64,000 nt of DNA from Vibrio salinus. GTDB lineage: Bacteria > Pseudomonadota > Gammaproteobacteria > Enterobacterales > Vibrionaceae. Shown here in pieces: positions 53,102-63,441 of this stretch. Position numbers and translations under genes: made by a program. The DNA is taken from contig NZ_JAJSDZ010000010.1 of assembly GCF_021272385.1 (NCBI RefSeq), positions 124,001-188,000 of the forward strand, written 5' to 3'. The stretch's first letter is position 1. Each line of letters starts with the position of its first letter. The notes beneath the pieces are model-generated. The model made no database searches. It was not told the DNA's origin and saw only the letters and a program-made list of their open reading frames with translations.

Positions 53102-55081
53102 ATGCACGGAATGATAAAAAATAATGCTCAACCATATCCACTGGGTGCAACCTTAACTGAAAATGGTTGCTGTTTTTCTATTTACTCTCCTGCACAAAAT
53201 GAGATCCAGCTGGCTTTATTTGATAACGATAGTGACTACAAAGTAATTGAACTGGACCACAGCTACGCAGGAGTACAATACACATTTGTCAATGGCATAA
53301 AAGCAGGTCAAAAATACGGCTATATAATCAAAAATGAAAAAGGCCGCTCACAACTCATTTCTGATCCTTATGCAAAAGCAATTGATGGTGAACTAACGTA
53401 CCAAGAACCCTACAACGAAAAAACCAGTTTTACATTACCAAAATGCATTGTTACCGAAGATGATTTTGATTGGCAGGACGTTTCCAAACCTAATATCCCC
53501 AGAGAAGAAACCGTTATTTTCGAAACACACGTAAAAGGGCTAACCTTTTTACACCCAAAAATGAATTCCCGGATTAAAGGAAAATATTTGGGCCTTGTCA
53601 GCGATGAAATGTTAAGCTTCTATGCAGATAATCACATTCAGACACTGCAGCTATTACCTATCGCTGCGTGTATGGCAGAACCTCACCTGATAAAAGCGGG
53701 CAAGGTAAACTATTGGGGATATAACCCTTATCTTTTTATGGCCCCCGATCCAAGGTATGCGGTCAATGATGCGGTTTCAGAGCTAAAAACCACAATAAGA
53801 GAATTACACCGACACGGGATTGAAGTCATTCTTGATGTGGTTTATAACCACTCAGCAGAAGGCGGCGATGATGGGCCGATATTCAATCTCAAAGGACTCG
53901 ATAAGCAATACTATCTTCTGTCAGGAAAGAACTACATCAACTTTACCGGTTGTGGGAATACTCTAGATTTATCCTATCAACCGACACTGAATCTGGTTAT
54001 GGATACACTCCGGCATTGGGTAACCGAATATCAAGTTGATGGTTTTCGTTTTGATTTAGCGGCAACGTTAGGCAGACAGAGAGAACAGTTTTCTCAGACC
54101 TCCGGTTTCTTTATGGCTGTCGCTCAGGACCCGATATTAAAAGACATTAAGTTGATAGCAGAACCCTGGGATATCGGCCCGAATGGCTATCAGGTCGGAC
54201 ACTTCCCATTTGGATGGAACGAAACCAATGACAAACTCAGAGACATAGCAAGAAGTTTCTGGCGAGGCGATGACGGCTTCCTGAGAGATTTTGCCACCAG
54301 ATTAATGGGTTCCCGGGATATTTACAGTGCATCGAACTGGCCGTTCAAACTCACGGTCAACTATATTACTTACCACGACGGTTTCACTCTACAGGATCTG
54401 GTGTCTTACAAACACAAACATAACGACGATAATGGAGAACAAAACCGGGACGGGCACGGGGATAACCGCTCAGATAACAACGGTGAAGAAGGACCAACAA
54501 AAAGTCTGGCCATTATCAAAAGGCGTGAACTTCAAAAACGAAACTTCATGGCGACACTGCTCTTTTCATTTGGCATCCCTCACATATTAAGTGCCGATGT
54601 TTTATCGCATACACAAGGTGGGAACAATAATGCCTACTGTCAGGATAGTAAGACAAGCTGGCTAAACTGGTCTCTGACGCCACAAGCCGCTTCATTTAAA
54701 AAGTGGCTAAGCAAAATGCTCAAAGCCCGTCACAACATTATGGTTCCATTTATCGATGCTTTCAGCGGTAAAAGCCGGAATTCTAACCGGGTTTTCTGGC
54801 GAAAAGTTGATGGTTCCGATATGTCAGGTTCCGACTGGGATAAAAGGACTTGTGTGGCTCTTAATCTGGGCATCAACAAATCCGGCCGACAGATTCTTTA
54901 TCTGGTCAACCCAACACCAGCTGTTGCACGGTTCAAACTTCCGGCTTTGCCTAAAAAAGGCGAATGGGATATAGTCTGTGACACAAATGGTGAAGAAGTT
55001 CTCCTTAACAAGGCTTCAAAAGAGTACCTTTTGCCAAAAATGTCGATGGCCATTCTCTACTATAATGCTAAGAACAAATAG
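53102..55081 (+). CDS. glgX: Glycogen debranching enzyme
   Basis: A 659-residue GH13 isoamylase-type enzyme that hydrolyses alpha-1,6 branches of limit dextrins. An N-terminal CBM48-like part (LGATLTENGCCFSIYSPAQN) precedes the barrel. Catalytic residues are Asp318 (DGFRFDLA), Glu354 (AEPWDIG) and Asp426 (YHDGFT); DVVYNHSAEGG is at 245. Length fits GlgX (about 657). No other glycogen genes lie in this window. Confidence 0.93.
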   Translation: MHGMIKNNAQPYPLGATLTENGCCFSIYSPAQNEIQLALFDNDSDYKVIELDHSYAGVQYTFVNGIKAGQKYGYIIKNEKGRSQLISDPYAKAIDGELTYQEPYNEKTSFTLPKCIVTEDDFDWQDVSKPNIPREETVIFETHVKGLTFLHPKMNSRIKGKYLGLVSDEMLSFYADNHIQTLQLLPIAACMAEPHLIKAGKVNYWGYNPYLFMAPDPRYAVNDAVSELKTTIRELHRHGIEVILDVVYNHSAEGGDDGPIFNLKGLDKQYYLLSGKNYINFTGCGNTLDLSYQPTLNLVMDTLRHWVTEYQVDGFRFDLAATLGRQREQFSQTSGFFMAVAQDPILKDIKLIAEPWDIGPNGYQVGHFPFGWNETNDKLRDIARSFWRGDDGFLRDFATRLMGSRDIYSASNWPFKLTVNYITYHDGFTLQDLVSYKHKHNDDNGEQNRDGHGDNRSDNNGEEGPTKSLAIIKRRELQKRNFMATLLFSFGIPHILSADVLSHTQGGNNNAYCQDSKTSWLNWSLTPQAASFKKWLSKMLKARHNIMVPFIDAFSGKSRNSNRVFWRKVDGSDMSGSDWDKRTCVALNLGINKSGRQILYLVNPTPAVARFKLPALPKKGEWDIVCDTNGEEVLLNKASKEYLLPKMSMAILYYNAKNK

Positions 55082-55135
55082 CGTGTCTGGGCTTTCTGAA
55101 CGGTAAACACGCCAAAATTCTTCCCCATCAATTTC

Positions 55136-55168
55136 CCCATCTTCTTTTAGAGAAGATGGGCTTCTTTT
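55136..55168 (+). terminator. Terminator after glgX
   Basis: CCCATCTTCT (55136-55145) pairs perfectly with AGAAGATGGG (55151-55160), followed by CTTCTTTT. It lies just before the ABC exporter start. Confidence 0.85.
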
Positions 55169-55186
55169 GTTGTAAAAAGGGTGATC

Positions 55187-57016
55187 ATGTTTAAACAATT
55201 CGAAAAGCTGACCCAAGCCTTTCCTAATATAGAACCGAATCAACCACCATCCTCTTTGTGGGCATTTTGTCTGTATTACACAAAAGGATTCATCCGTCCT
55301 CTTATTTATATTGGTTTACTCAGTACCATCATTGCTATTGTCGAAGTCGGCTTATTTGGATTCATGGGAAAACTGGTTGACTGGCTATCAAACAGCAACC
55401 CGGCAACATTCTTTGCCGATAATCAGTGGACTTTGATTAGCTTGTCCATACTGATATTAATTATCATGCCGGCCATTATCGGAATTCATTCTCTGTTGGT
55501 TCATCAAACAATGCTGGGTAATTATCCGATGTCAATACGATGGCTGGCTCACCGCTACTTGCTAAAGCAGAGTTTGTCTTTTTATCAGGATGAATTCGCC
55601 GGCCGCATTGCTACCAAGGTAATGCAGACCTCTCTCGCTATCAGGGAAACAGTGATGAAATTGGTCGATGTGTTCGTTTTTGTCAGTGTTTACTTTGTTT
55701 CCATACTCTTTATTTTGGGGGATTCTGACTGGAGACTCATGCTTCCGATGGTTGCCTGGCTTGTCGCATATATCGGAATTCAACTCTACTACGTACCTAA
55801 GTTAAAAGACATTTCGTCTCTTCAGGCTCACGCCCGTTCAACCATGACAGGCCGTTTTGTTGATAGTTACACCAATATCCAGACGGTAAAACTATTTTCA
55901 CACCACCAACGAGAAACCAGTTATGTCAAAAAGAGCATGGAAGGCTTCCTGACAACCGTACATTCACAAATGCGTCTGGTGACCGGATTCAATATATGGG
56001 TGGAAATTGCCAACTACATGCTGCTGTTTTCGATTGCCGCAATTTCAATCTATTTATGGTCATATTCTGCAATTTCTATTGGTGCCATTGCCATTGCCAT
56101 CTCTTTGGCTTTACGTATCAATGGAATGTCCAAATGGATTATGTGGGAAATCGGTGGCCTTTTCGAAAACATGGGGACGGTTGTCGATGGTATGAATTCG
56201 CTTTCACAGCCCATTCAGATTCAGGATCAATCAGATAGCTCCGAACTGACTGTAAAACTGGGGTCAATTACCTTTGATGATGTCAGTTTCGATTATGGTG
56301 AACATATCAGTGTTATCAACCATCTTTCTCTGACAATAAAACCCGGAGAAAAAGTGGGAGTAGTCGGTCGTTCGGGAGCCGGGAAATCAACACTGGTCAA
56401 TCTGCTTTTACGTTTCCATGAAATAAAAGAAGGCAAAATCTGTATTGACGGACAGCCCATTGATCAGGTTACTCAGGAATCTTTAAGAAAAGTCATTGGA
56501 GTGGTCACACAGGACACATCACTACTCCACCGTTCAATTAAAGAAAACATTCTATACGGTAATCCTGATGCATCTGATGAAGAACTGTATACTGCAACCC
56601 GGCAAGCCCATGCAGACGAATTTATTTCGACACTGACCGACCCGTATGGTAACAAAGGCTACGATGCCCAGGTCGGAGAACGTGGAGTGAAACTTTCTGG
56701 CGGACAACGCCAGCGTATTGCAATATCAAGGGTATTATTAAAAAATGCGCCTATTTTAATTCTGGATGAAGCCACATCGGCTCTGGACTCAGAAGTAGAA
56801 GCTGCCATCCAGGAAAGCTTATATCAGTTAATGGAAGGGAAAACAGTCATTGCAATTGCTCACCGGTTATCCACCATCGCAGAAATGGATCGTCTGATTG
56901 TTCTGGATGAAGGCAAGATTGTTGAAGAAGGTACACATCAGGAACTGATAGATAAAAATGGCATTTATGCGCATTTATGGGCCCATCAGACCGGTGGATA
57001 CATTGCTACAAACTAG
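55187..57016 (+). CDS. ABC exporter with fused permease and ATPase
   Basis: A 609-residue half-transporter started at the ATG at 55187 with AAAGG upstream. Residues about 30-330 contain six helices (type-1 exporter fold), and the ATPase has Walker A GRSGAGKSTL, QDTSLLHRSIKENIL, signature LSGGQRQRIAISRVLL and Walker B ILILDEATSALDSE, with AHRLST. It is of the MsbA/Atm1-like family, forming dimers. The substrate cannot be inferred. A weak hairpin follows. Confidence 0.9.
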   Translation: MFKQFEKLTQAFPNIEPNQPPSSLWAFCLYYTKGFIRPLIYIGLLSTIIAIVEVGLFGFMGKLVDWLSNSNPATFFADNQWTLISLSILILIIMPAIIGIHSLLVHQTMLGNYPMSIRWLAHRYLLKQSLSFYQDEFAGRIATKVMQTSLAIRETVMKLVDVFVFVSVYFVSILFILGDSDWRLMLPMVAWLVAYIGIQLYYVPKLKDISSLQAHARSTMTGRFVDSYTNIQTVKLFSHHQRETSYVKKSMEGFLTTVHSQMRLVTGFNIWVEIANYMLLFSIAAISIYLWSYSAISIGAIAIAISLALRINGMSKWIMWEIGGLFENMGTVVDGMNSLSQPIQIQDQSDSSELTVKLGSITFDDVSFDYGEHISVINHLSLTIKPGEKVGVVGRSGAGKSTLVNLLLRFHEIKEGKICIDGQPIDQVTQESLRKVIGVVTQDTSLLHRSIKENILYGNPDASDEELYTATRQAHADEFISTLTDPYGNKGYDAQVGERGVKLSGGQRQRIAISRVLLKNAPILILDEATSALDSEVEAAIQESLYQLMEGKTVIAIAHRLSTIAEMDRLIVLDEGKIVEEGTHQELIDKNGIYAHLWAHQTGGYIATN

Positions 57017-57036
57017 AAGCGGATAATTTTCTTTTC

Positions 57037-57066
57037 ACCCCGGTTTTTTTTACATAAAATCGGGGT
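57037..57066 (+). terminator. Terminator after the ABC exporter
   Basis: ACCCCG (57037-57042) pairs with CGGGGT (57061-57066), with T/A-rich arms in between and a T-rich tail. Confidence 0.55.
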
Positions 57067-57092
57067 TATTTATTACACCAGTTTCCACATTT

Positions 57093-57794
57093 ATGAATAA
57101 AAGTATTATCACCAATTTCATTTCCGTCCTGTTGATCGGAATTGGTTATCAAACGGACAATCATATTGTATACAATGCCGGTTTGTTCGCCTTTTCAGGG
57201 GCCGTAACAAACTGGCTGGCTATTCATATGTTATTTGAAAAAGTACCGGGACTGTACGGCTCAGGTGTTATCCCGAACCGGTTCGAAGAATTCAAAGCCG
57301 CAATAAAATCTTTGATGATGAGAGAGTTTTTCACCGAGGAAAACATTAAAAAATTCATGAATCAGGAATTCAATTCAGCAAACAGTTTTGATTTAGCCCC
57401 GATCGTTTCAAATGTTGACTTTAATCCGACGTTCGACTCTCTGGTTGAAACCATTAAGGAATCTTCCTTTGGTGGCATGCTGTCTATGTTTGGTGGTACC
57501 GAAGCACTTGAACCACTGAAAGAATCCTTTATTCAGAAGATACAAACGTCTATCGCTGAACTAAGCCAAAGCGACAGCGTAAAAGATGCCATTAAAGAAC
57601 AGGTCAGCTCTTCTTCCGTTCTGGATGATGCGCAGCTTAATATTGAAGCCATCATCGATCAGAGGTTGAATGAATTAACACCTCAGTTAGTGAAAGAAAT
57701 CGTTGCTAAAATGATCCGTGAACACCTCGGTTGGTTAGTGGTATGGGGAGGTGTTTTCGGCGGAATTATCGGCATTATTGCCGCATCCCTGTAG
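57093..57794 (+). CDS. DUF445 family membrane protein
   Basis: A 233-residue protein with helices at both ends (about 5-45 and 210-230) and a soluble helical middle. AGLFAFSGAVTNWLAIHMLF near the start and the C-terminal GVFGGIIGIIAASL pattern are typical of DUF445. The function is not known. No clear ribosome-binding site precedes the ATG at 57093. It follows the ABC exporter by 76 bp. Confidence 0.82.
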   Translation: MNKSIITNFISVLLIGIGYQTDNHIVYNAGLFAFSGAVTNWLAIHMLFEKVPGLYGSGVIPNRFEEFKAAIKSLMMREFFTEENIKKFMNQEFNSANSFDLAPIVSNVDFNPTFDSLVETIKESSFGGMLSMFGGTEALEPLKESFIQKIQTSIAELSQSDSVKDAIKEQVSSSSVLDDAQLNIEAIIDQRLNELTPQLVKEIVAKMIREHLGWLVVWGGVFGGIIGIIAASL

Positions 57795-57812
57795 CCGGTA
57801 GTCATTCATGAC

Positions 57813-57850
57813 CGATTTCCCTTTATTCGTATCGATGTAAAGGGAAATCG
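57813..57850. terminator. Convergent terminator between DUF445 and the arginase-like gene
   Basis: CGATTTCCCTTTA (57813-57825) pairs perfectly with TAAAGGGAAATCG (57838-57850), a 13-bp stem. It should stop transcription from both sides. Confidence 0.75.
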
Positions 57851-57853
57851 TAC

Positions 57854-58609
57854 TCATGCGTGCATCAGTTGCTGTCCGGCCAGTTCTTTCAACCCCTCAT
57901 AAATCACTTTTGTTTTTCTGGAATAAAGTGCCCGGTCACTGCCTGCTACTAACAGAATCACCCGCAATTTTTCGAATTTCACACATAAACCCAGCAGTCG
58001 TTTAATGTCACTGTCAATTTGACTGTAATTATTGATTTCAGAATTTTGCATCATAGATGACAAATCGAAAGAAACCATTATCTGTTCGTGTTTCGAAATA
58101 AAGTCGCTGACGGTTTCATTAAATACAAGCGCTTCTTTTGATTGCCACTCCTGTTGTGACGTTCCGACATTCAGCACATCAAGGCCGGGATAGCATTTTT
58201 CAAGTGACGTAAAAACATCCAGGTGCTGATTTTGCTCCTGAATATTAAACTGGTTATACCAACCGATATGAACAATACCTGTCCTGGCAGATTCAACGGT
58301 TACTGTCGGATAGATGTCAATTAACAAGTCGAGAGAGTTAGCAATCACCACAGGGGTCAACTGATACCCTAACCCTCTTTTCAGAGTCTGTAATAGTCCG
58401 GAACTGATTTGTTGGTCAGAAATAAAATGACCTTTAGGAACATCTTTATTTTCCAACCAGTTAAATAAATTATCCAGACTTTGCTGAAACAACTCAAACT
58501 TAGCCTGAGACATCGGAGCTACCCACTTACAGGCTGTCATAAAAATAAACGGATACCGGTAATATCCTTGCAACTGAGAAACCACCCGACGTCTAAAAAA
58601 ACTGAACAT
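57854..58609 (-). CDS. Arginase-fold-like protein lacking metal ligands
   Basis: A 251-residue protein that I cannot match to a characterised family, but its outline follows an ureohydrolase fold: LTPVVIANSLDLLID where GGDHS would sit, GIVHIGWYNQFN where DAHxD would sit, and IMVSFDLSSMM where SxDxDxxDP would sit. In each the metal-binding Asp and His residues are gone. It lies 7 bp behind an IclR regulator with an AAGGTGAT site. An inactive partner or a sensor protein is a reasonable inference. The fold assignment needs structural confirmation. Confidence 0.5.
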   Translation of the reverse strand: MFSFFRRRVVSQLQGYYRYPFIFMTACKWVAPMSQAKFELFQQSLDNLFNWLENKDVPKGHFISDQQISSGLLQTLKRGLGYQLTPVVIANSLDLLIDIYPTVTVESARTGIVHIGWYNQFNIQEQNQHLDVFTSLEKCYPGLDVLNVGTSQQEWQSKEALVFNETVSDFISKHEQIMVSFDLSSMMQNSEINNYSQIDSDIKRLLGLCVKFEKLRVILLVAGSDRALYSRKTKVIYEGLKELAGQQLMHA

Positions 58610-58616
58610 GCAATCA

Positions 58617-59351
58617 TCACCTTTCTAACGACAATGCTCTCGCCGCCTGTAAAACATAAAGAGTCATTTTGGATCTATTCGATTTAATCCTGTGAGCGGG
58701 CGACATCAAAGAGACAGCTCCCATCAGTTTATTGCCTTTCATCACAGGCGCACTAATACCGGAAACCCCCGGATCAGCTTCAGAGTTACTGAACGCATAC
58801 CCCCGGTTTCGTATTTTTTGAACTTCTTCTGACCAGTAATCAGAATTTTCATGCTCATGAAAATGGTTCAGTATTTTTTCACGTCGTTTTTCAGGTAAAT
58901 AGGCCAGCATCACTTTAGAAGAGGCACCCCGAAGCAATGGTTGACTTTGCCCCTGGACGTAGCTGCAACGGAGTGCCTGTAAACTTTCTTTCTGGCTGAC
59001 ACACAGAGCCCGGTAACCAACAGGAACCATGTAAGCCGCCATTTCTCCTGTCTGTTTCTGTAAACGACTTAATACCAAATCTATTGCATCAAGATTATGA
59101 GAACTTGTCTGATAACTCCTCATTAAAAGAAGAGCGGCAGCGCCGACAACAAGTGTCTTGTCATAAGGACTCTCCTCAACCATATTCCACTCTTTAAGCA
59201 GCTTTAAATGTCTGTACAGACTACTCAGAGGCATACTTAGTTGTTCACTTAATACTTTTGCTGTAACGGGCTCGTCGTTTACAGCAACCTGCATTAAAAG
59301 TTGAAATGTCTTCTCGTTAACATGACTGGACACTACAGCACTGTCGTTCAT
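58617..59351 (-). CDS. IclR-family regulator
   Basis: A 244-residue regulator: N-terminal winged helix (VTAKVLSEQLSMPLSSLYRH) and C-terminal effector domain with GSKVMLAYLPEKRREKIL-like (ASSKVMLAYL) and AVSLMSPAHRIKS. It is in the same transcript as the arginase-like gene, which is therefore its likely co-acting partner or target. Many IclR proteins sense aromatic or amino acid degradation products. Confidence 0.85.
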   Translation of the reverse strand: MNDSAVVSSHVNEKTFQLLMQVAVNDEPVTAKVLSEQLSMPLSSLYRHLKLLKEWNMVEESPYDKTLVVGAAALLLMRSYQTSSHNLDAIDLVLSRLQKQTGEMAAYMVPVGYRALCVSQKESLQALRCSYVQGQSQPLLRGASSKVMLAYLPEKRREKILNHFHEHENSDYWSEEVQKIRNRGYAFSNSEADPGVSGISAPVMKGNKLMGAVSLMSPAHRIKSNRSKMTLYVLQAARALSLER

Positions 59352-59493
59352 TTTTCTTTTGTATCCTTCTTTCCGTAATGCTTCAACTATAATTCTTATT
59401 AAACGGGAAAATACAGCAATTCAAGCTACAGGATTCTTATTTTTTGAGAAAATAACGCTAACAAACAGGAAATAAATAGCGAATTCCAATAGA

Positions 59494-59523
59494 AAAGGCG
59501 ATATCCGAAGATACCGCCTTTAA
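59494..59523 (-). terminator. Terminator of the chemoreceptor gene
   Basis: AAAGGCG (59494-59500) pairs with CGCCTTT at about 59517-59523, with an inner TATC/GATA stem and a loop of four. On the minus strand it ends in T-rich sequence. Confidence 0.75.
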
Positions 59524-59556
59524 ACCCTGCCTGATGTTTTATTAAGAATACGTCGT

Positions 59557-61443
59557 TCAAGAGAGTTTAAACACTCCGACTTTCTCATTTAATGAGTTTG
59601 CTGAGGTTCTCAGGGCCACCGACTGTTGTTGGCTATCATCAGAGCCCAATGCAAGCTGCTCTGTCACATCTCTGATTGACGTGATATTCTGAGTGATTTC
59701 TCCGGTCACATGAGTCTGCTCTTCTGCCGCTGTAGCAATTTGAGTCGCCATATCACTAATTAATATGACAGCATTACTGATCTCCTCCAGAGCCTGAGCC
59801 GCCTTGTCTGCATCACTAACGCTGCTATCAGCAAGCTCAGAACTGCTGGTCATAATACCAACCGCACGTTGTGTTATTTCCTGAAGTTTTTCAATCGTCC
59901 CTTTAATTTCTTCTGTAGATGTGTGAGTACGCTGAGATAACACCCGGACTTCATCCGCTACTACAGCAAAACCACGCCCTTGTTCACCGGCTCTGGCCGC
60001 TTCAATAGCCGCATTCAACGCCAGTAAATTAGTCTGCTCAGCAATTCCCTGAATCGTAGCAAGGACAGCAGAAATTTCCTGGGCATGTTGGTCCAATTCA
60101 GAAATCACTGAACTGGCCTGAGTCAGTTCTTCGGCAAGACTGTTGATTGACTGCTTAGTATCTAATACTAAAGTTCGCCCCTGACTGGTTGCTTCCGATG
60201 ATTCCTGAGCGGCATTTGCCGTTTGCTCGGCATGAGATGCAATTTCCTGTGTCGCCGATGCCATTTCCGTCACTGCAGTCGCCACCATTGTCACTTCCTG
60301 TTGCTGAGTGGACAATTCTTTTACTGAATTGCTTGCCCTTTCAGCGCTCGATTCAGACTGTTGAGTCAACCCTTCAGCCTGCTCTCTGATTTCAATAAGG
60401 AGCGTCTGTAGTTTCATCACAAAAGTATTAAAACCGGAAGCAAGAAGACCCACTTCATCCTCACTGTCAACTTCAATGCGCTGAGTTAAATCACCACTAC
60501 CAGATGAAATTTCCTCTAATGCAAAAGCCACATTTCGTAGTGGTTTAAATAAAATATTGCAAAGGATATTGAAAACGACAATACACACCAAAATCAAAAC
60601 CGCAATCACAATTAGCTGACTATACAGCGTGCTGTATAGTGGACCAACCAACGAATCGTCATTGATAATAATAACCGTCGTCAGCTGCGTGCCTTTTATT
60701 GATTTTGCAAACAAAACATACGTGCCGTCATCCTTCGACACTTTTATATCATGACCAATCGACTGAGACCTTTTAATATCGGCAAAAGTAATTCCGAGTT
60801 CACTGACACTCTTGTTTAATAAATCCGAATTTTCGTGGGTAAAAATATTACCTTTATCATTTGCAATAAAGATATACCCGGTTCCGGGTAAAATAACCTG
60901 TTTCATCGTATTGATAATATCGGTAATTTCAACATCAGCACCAAGCACTAACGATTTCCCAAACAAATCAATATGTTTCCCCAGCGAAACAACGTTTTTA
61001 CCGGTTGCGGAAGCAACTGTTGGATTATCCATAAAAACGCTGGATTTATCGGCCATCGCATTAATGTACCAGCCCCATTTTCGTGGATCATTATTATCTG
61101 GAGCAAGAACAACTCCGTTTGCATTTTTCTCAGAACCATCCGGGTATGCCAGGAATACATTATCAAAACCACCAGAATCTCTGGCCTGCTTAAGGTGGGT
61201 AAGAATATTGTCTTCTTTCATGTCTAAGGAAAAAGACGTCAAAACCTTCTGCTTCGCTTTAAACCAGTCAATCACATATTGATTATAAGACAAAGATGCG
61301 CTATTTAACCGTTGTTCAACAGACCGGTTAAGTTGATTTAATGCTGAACGGAAAGAAATCGTAACGACAATAACGGTACTAATTACGATTGCCAGACTGG
61401 CTAAAATAGCCAGCTTATTTTTCAAAGACAATTTTTTTAACAT
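59557..61443 (-). CDS. Methyl-accepting chemotaxis protein with a Cache-type sensor
   Basis: A 628-residue transmembrane chemoreceptor: TM1 (about 10-32), a periplasmic dCache-like sensing domain (about 35-280), TM2 (about 283-305), HAMP (about 306-360), and a signalling domain with the hairpin tip [20 protein letters not shown] and [11 protein letters not shown]. There is no C-terminal CheR-binding pentapeptide. It is likely to sense small molecules such as amino acids or organic acids, given Cache ligands generally. It sits alone. Confidence 0.9.
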   Translation of the reverse strand: MLKKLSLKNKLAILASLAIVISTVIVVTISFRSALNQLNRSVEQRLNSASLSYNQYVIDWFKAKQKVLTSFSLDMKEDNILTHLKQARDSGGFDNVFLAYPDGSEKNANGVVLAPDNNDPRKWGWYINAMADKSSVFMDNPTVASATGKNVVSLGKHIDLFGKSLVLGADVEITDIINTMKQVILPGTGYIFIANDKGNIFTHENSDLLNKSVSELGITFADIKRSQSIGHDIKVSKDDGTYVLFAKSIKGTQLTTVIIINDDSLVGPLYSTLYSQLIVIAVLILVCIVVFNILCNILFKPLRNVAFALEEISSGSGDLTQRIEVDSEDEVGLLASGFNTFVMKLQTLLIEIREQAEGLTQQSESSAERASNSVKELSTQQQEVTMVATAVTEMASATQEIASHAEQTANAAQESSEATSQGRTLVLDTKQSINSLAEELTQASSVISELDQHAQEISAVLATIQGIAEQTNLLALNAAIEAARAGEQGRGFAVVADEVRVLSQRTHTSTEEIKGTIEKLQEITQRAVGIMTSSSELADSSVSDADKAAQALEEISNAVILISDMATQIATAAEEQTHVTGEITQNITSIRDVTEQLALGSDDSQQQSVALRTSANSLNEKVGVFKLS

Positions 61444-61613
61444 GGGGTCTATCCATTATTATTATGAAACGTTTAGATTAGATGCCTACATAATTGAAAC
61501 AAATGTTTTATGTGTTATGTTTCATAAAAATTTAACGGCATATGACCATGAAACTTAAGATAAAATAATTTTACACTGTGAATTAATAGAGATTCATCAC
61601 ACAATTAATAAAA

Positions 61614-61646
61614 AAAAGCCCGGAATAAAGAATATCATTCCAGGCT
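61614..61646 (-). terminator. Terminator of the DASS symporter gene
   Basis: AAGCCCGGAAT near 61617-61627 pairs with ATTCCAGGCTT ending at 61646, with a T-rich 3' tail on the minus strand. Confidence 0.8.
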
Positions 61647-61678
61647 TATGTTTTTATTCGAACCAAATCCACACTTGA

Positions 61679-63076
61679 TTACCAGAACGTATAAGCAATA
61701 ACAGACAAAATACTGGCACAAATGACATTCAAAACAATGCCGACCCGCATCATTTCTGATTGTTTAATATGTCCTGTTCCAAAAACAATGGCATTCGGAG
61801 GTGTTGCAACCGGGAGCATGAAAGCACAGGATGCAGCAACAGCAATCAGTACGGATAAAATAACCGGGCTTACCCCAAAGACTTCCGCAACAGTTGCAAA
61901 TACAGGGATAAGTAAAGCCGCACTGGCAGTATTACTGGCAAACTCAGTTAAGAATACAACAAAGAAAGCAATCGAAATAACGATAACAAACAAGCCATAA
62001 TGAGCAACCAAATCACTCAGCTGATGAGCAATAAATACACTGGTTCCGGTTTCTTTAAGAATATTACTCAGACAAATACCGCCACCGAACAGCAGTAAAA
62101 CCCCCCAATCCGCCGTTTTTTCTATTTCCTTCCAGTGCACTACCCGTGCAAAGCTGACCATCACAATAGCCGCCATAGCAACTAACGTATCGAACGATTT
62201 AAAGCCACCTAACATGCTGTTAATCGGTTTACTGAAAATCCAAAGAAAAACAACCAGCGCAAAAATTCCCAGAGTAACGACTTTACCTTTGTCCCATTCC
62301 ACAGGTTCATGGTTTAATTCAAAATGCCCTCTCAGATTGGGCTTTAACATAATGTAAAGTACAAATATCGCTATCGGTAGCAAAATGATTGTCACCGGCA
62401 AACCAAACTTCATCCAGTCGGTAAATGTTAACCCAACTTCCGCCGCGGCTATGGCATTAGGAGGGCTTCCCACAATTGTCGCAATCCCTCCGATACTGGC
62501 ACTGTATGCAATCCCAAGCAAAACAAATACATAGGTTTTGTGTTCTTTTTCTGCATCCACCTTACTTAATACACCGAGAACCAGCGGCATCATCATAGCC
62601 GATGTTGCCGTATTACTAATCCACATGGAAATCAGGGCAGTTACACCAAACAATAAAAACACCGCGGTCAGCATCCGGCCACGGGCCAGAATCAAAACCT
62701 TGTCTGCGACCACTTTATCCAGTTTTTGATGGTGCATAGCCGCAGCAAGCGCAAATCCACCAAGAAACAGATAAATAATAGGATTAGAAAAGTTACTTAA
62801 GGCCTGTTTGGTATTAAAAATATGAAAGAAAACCGCTAAGATAGGGACAAGCAGTGCCGTCACCGTGACGTGAAGTGCTTCCGTCAGCCACAATATAGCA
62901 ATAAAAGCGAGAATACTGAGACCCAGTACGATATCGTGTTCAAACGGTAATAAATTGTATAACACTGAGAAGAGAATAATGTCTGCAATAATGATTAGGC
63001 TATTGCGGTGAAGAAACCACTCTCGGGTGTTGGTCGGTAAAGGGACCTTATCATTTTTAGGTATCATCTGGAACAT
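61679..63076 (-). CDS. DASS-family Na+/dicarboxylate symporter, VcINDY-like
   Basis: A 465-residue member of the SLC13/DASS family, which takes up succinate, fumarate or malate with Na+. Both SNT signatures that contact the substrate are intact: ISNTATSA (154-156) and ASNTASAA (381-383), at positions offset by four from those I recall for V. cholerae VcINDY (VCA0025). Length and hairpin layout agree. It is followed by a strong terminator. Confidence 0.92.
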   Translation of the reverse strand: MFQMIPKNDKVPLPTNTREWFLHRNSLIIIADIILFSVLYNLLPFEHDIVLGLSILAFIAILWLTEALHVTVTALLVPILAVFFHIFNTKQALSNFSNPIIYLFLGGFALAAAMHHQKLDKVVADKVLILARGRMLTAVFLLFGVTALISMWISNTATSAMMMPLVLGVLSKVDAEKEHKTYVFVLLGIAYSASIGGIATIVGSPPNAIAAAEVGLTFTDWMKFGLPVTIILLPIAIFVLYIMLKPNLRGHFELNHEPVEWDKGKVVTLGIFALVVFLWIFSKPINSMLGGFKSFDTLVAMAAIVMVSFARVVHWKEIEKTADWGVLLLFGGGICLSNILKETGTSVFIAHQLSDLVAHYGLFVIVISIAFFVVFLTEFASNTASAALLIPVFATVAEVFGVSPVILSVLIAVAASCAFMLPVATPPNAIVFGTGHIKQSEMMRVGIVLNVICASILSVIAYTFW

Positions 63077-63441
63077 TCCTTTATTGGTTTTTTTGCCTGA
63101 CGGCTATGAGCTGACTTTAATTTTTATACTCAATTAATGACATACTTATAAAATGGAATCTGTTAACCGAATCAAAACCTTAGGGTCTGTTGACCTTTAG
63201 TGATGGTTTTTGCAGCAAGTTGATGGTGATTTAGGCAAGGCTGGCATGTGAAGTGTAGTCATCTACATGAATCATGACCCAACGCTGAATAAATCACCAT
63301 CAAACGCTGCCCGAAGGATTCATCTGAACAAAAATAAACCATCAAAGGTCAACAGACCCTAGCTTGTCCTTTTATATTTAGCTGATAACAATTGGCTATG
63401 TCATGACCCATGTAACATAAATTAGTAAAATAAGGATTCTG
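63077..63441. other. Intergenic region containing a palindromic repeat element
   Basis: The 365-bp gap before the AEC gene holds the MITE-like element at 63181-63361 and AT-rich flanks. No coding potential is visible in it; the AAGGA site for the next gene is at about 63432. Confidence 0.7.
63181..63361. repeat. MITE-like element with 18-bp terminal inverted repeats
   Basis: TAGGGTCTGTTGACCTTT (63181-63198) and AAAGGTCAACAGACCCTA (63344-63361) are perfect 18-bp inverted repeats. A nested inverted pair lies inside: TTGATGGTGATTTA (63220-63233) and TAAATCACCATCAA (63290-63303). The outermost bases TA at each end may be a TA target duplication, as for IS630/Tc1-type or IS5-type transposition. 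The 181-bp element has no ORF, so it would need a transposase from elsewhere. Confidence 0.78.

Noticed and set aside
61444..61613. CRP-like site upstream of the chemoreceptor gene
   Set aside because: The TGTGA and TCACA halves are 15 bases apart, not six, so the consensus is not met.
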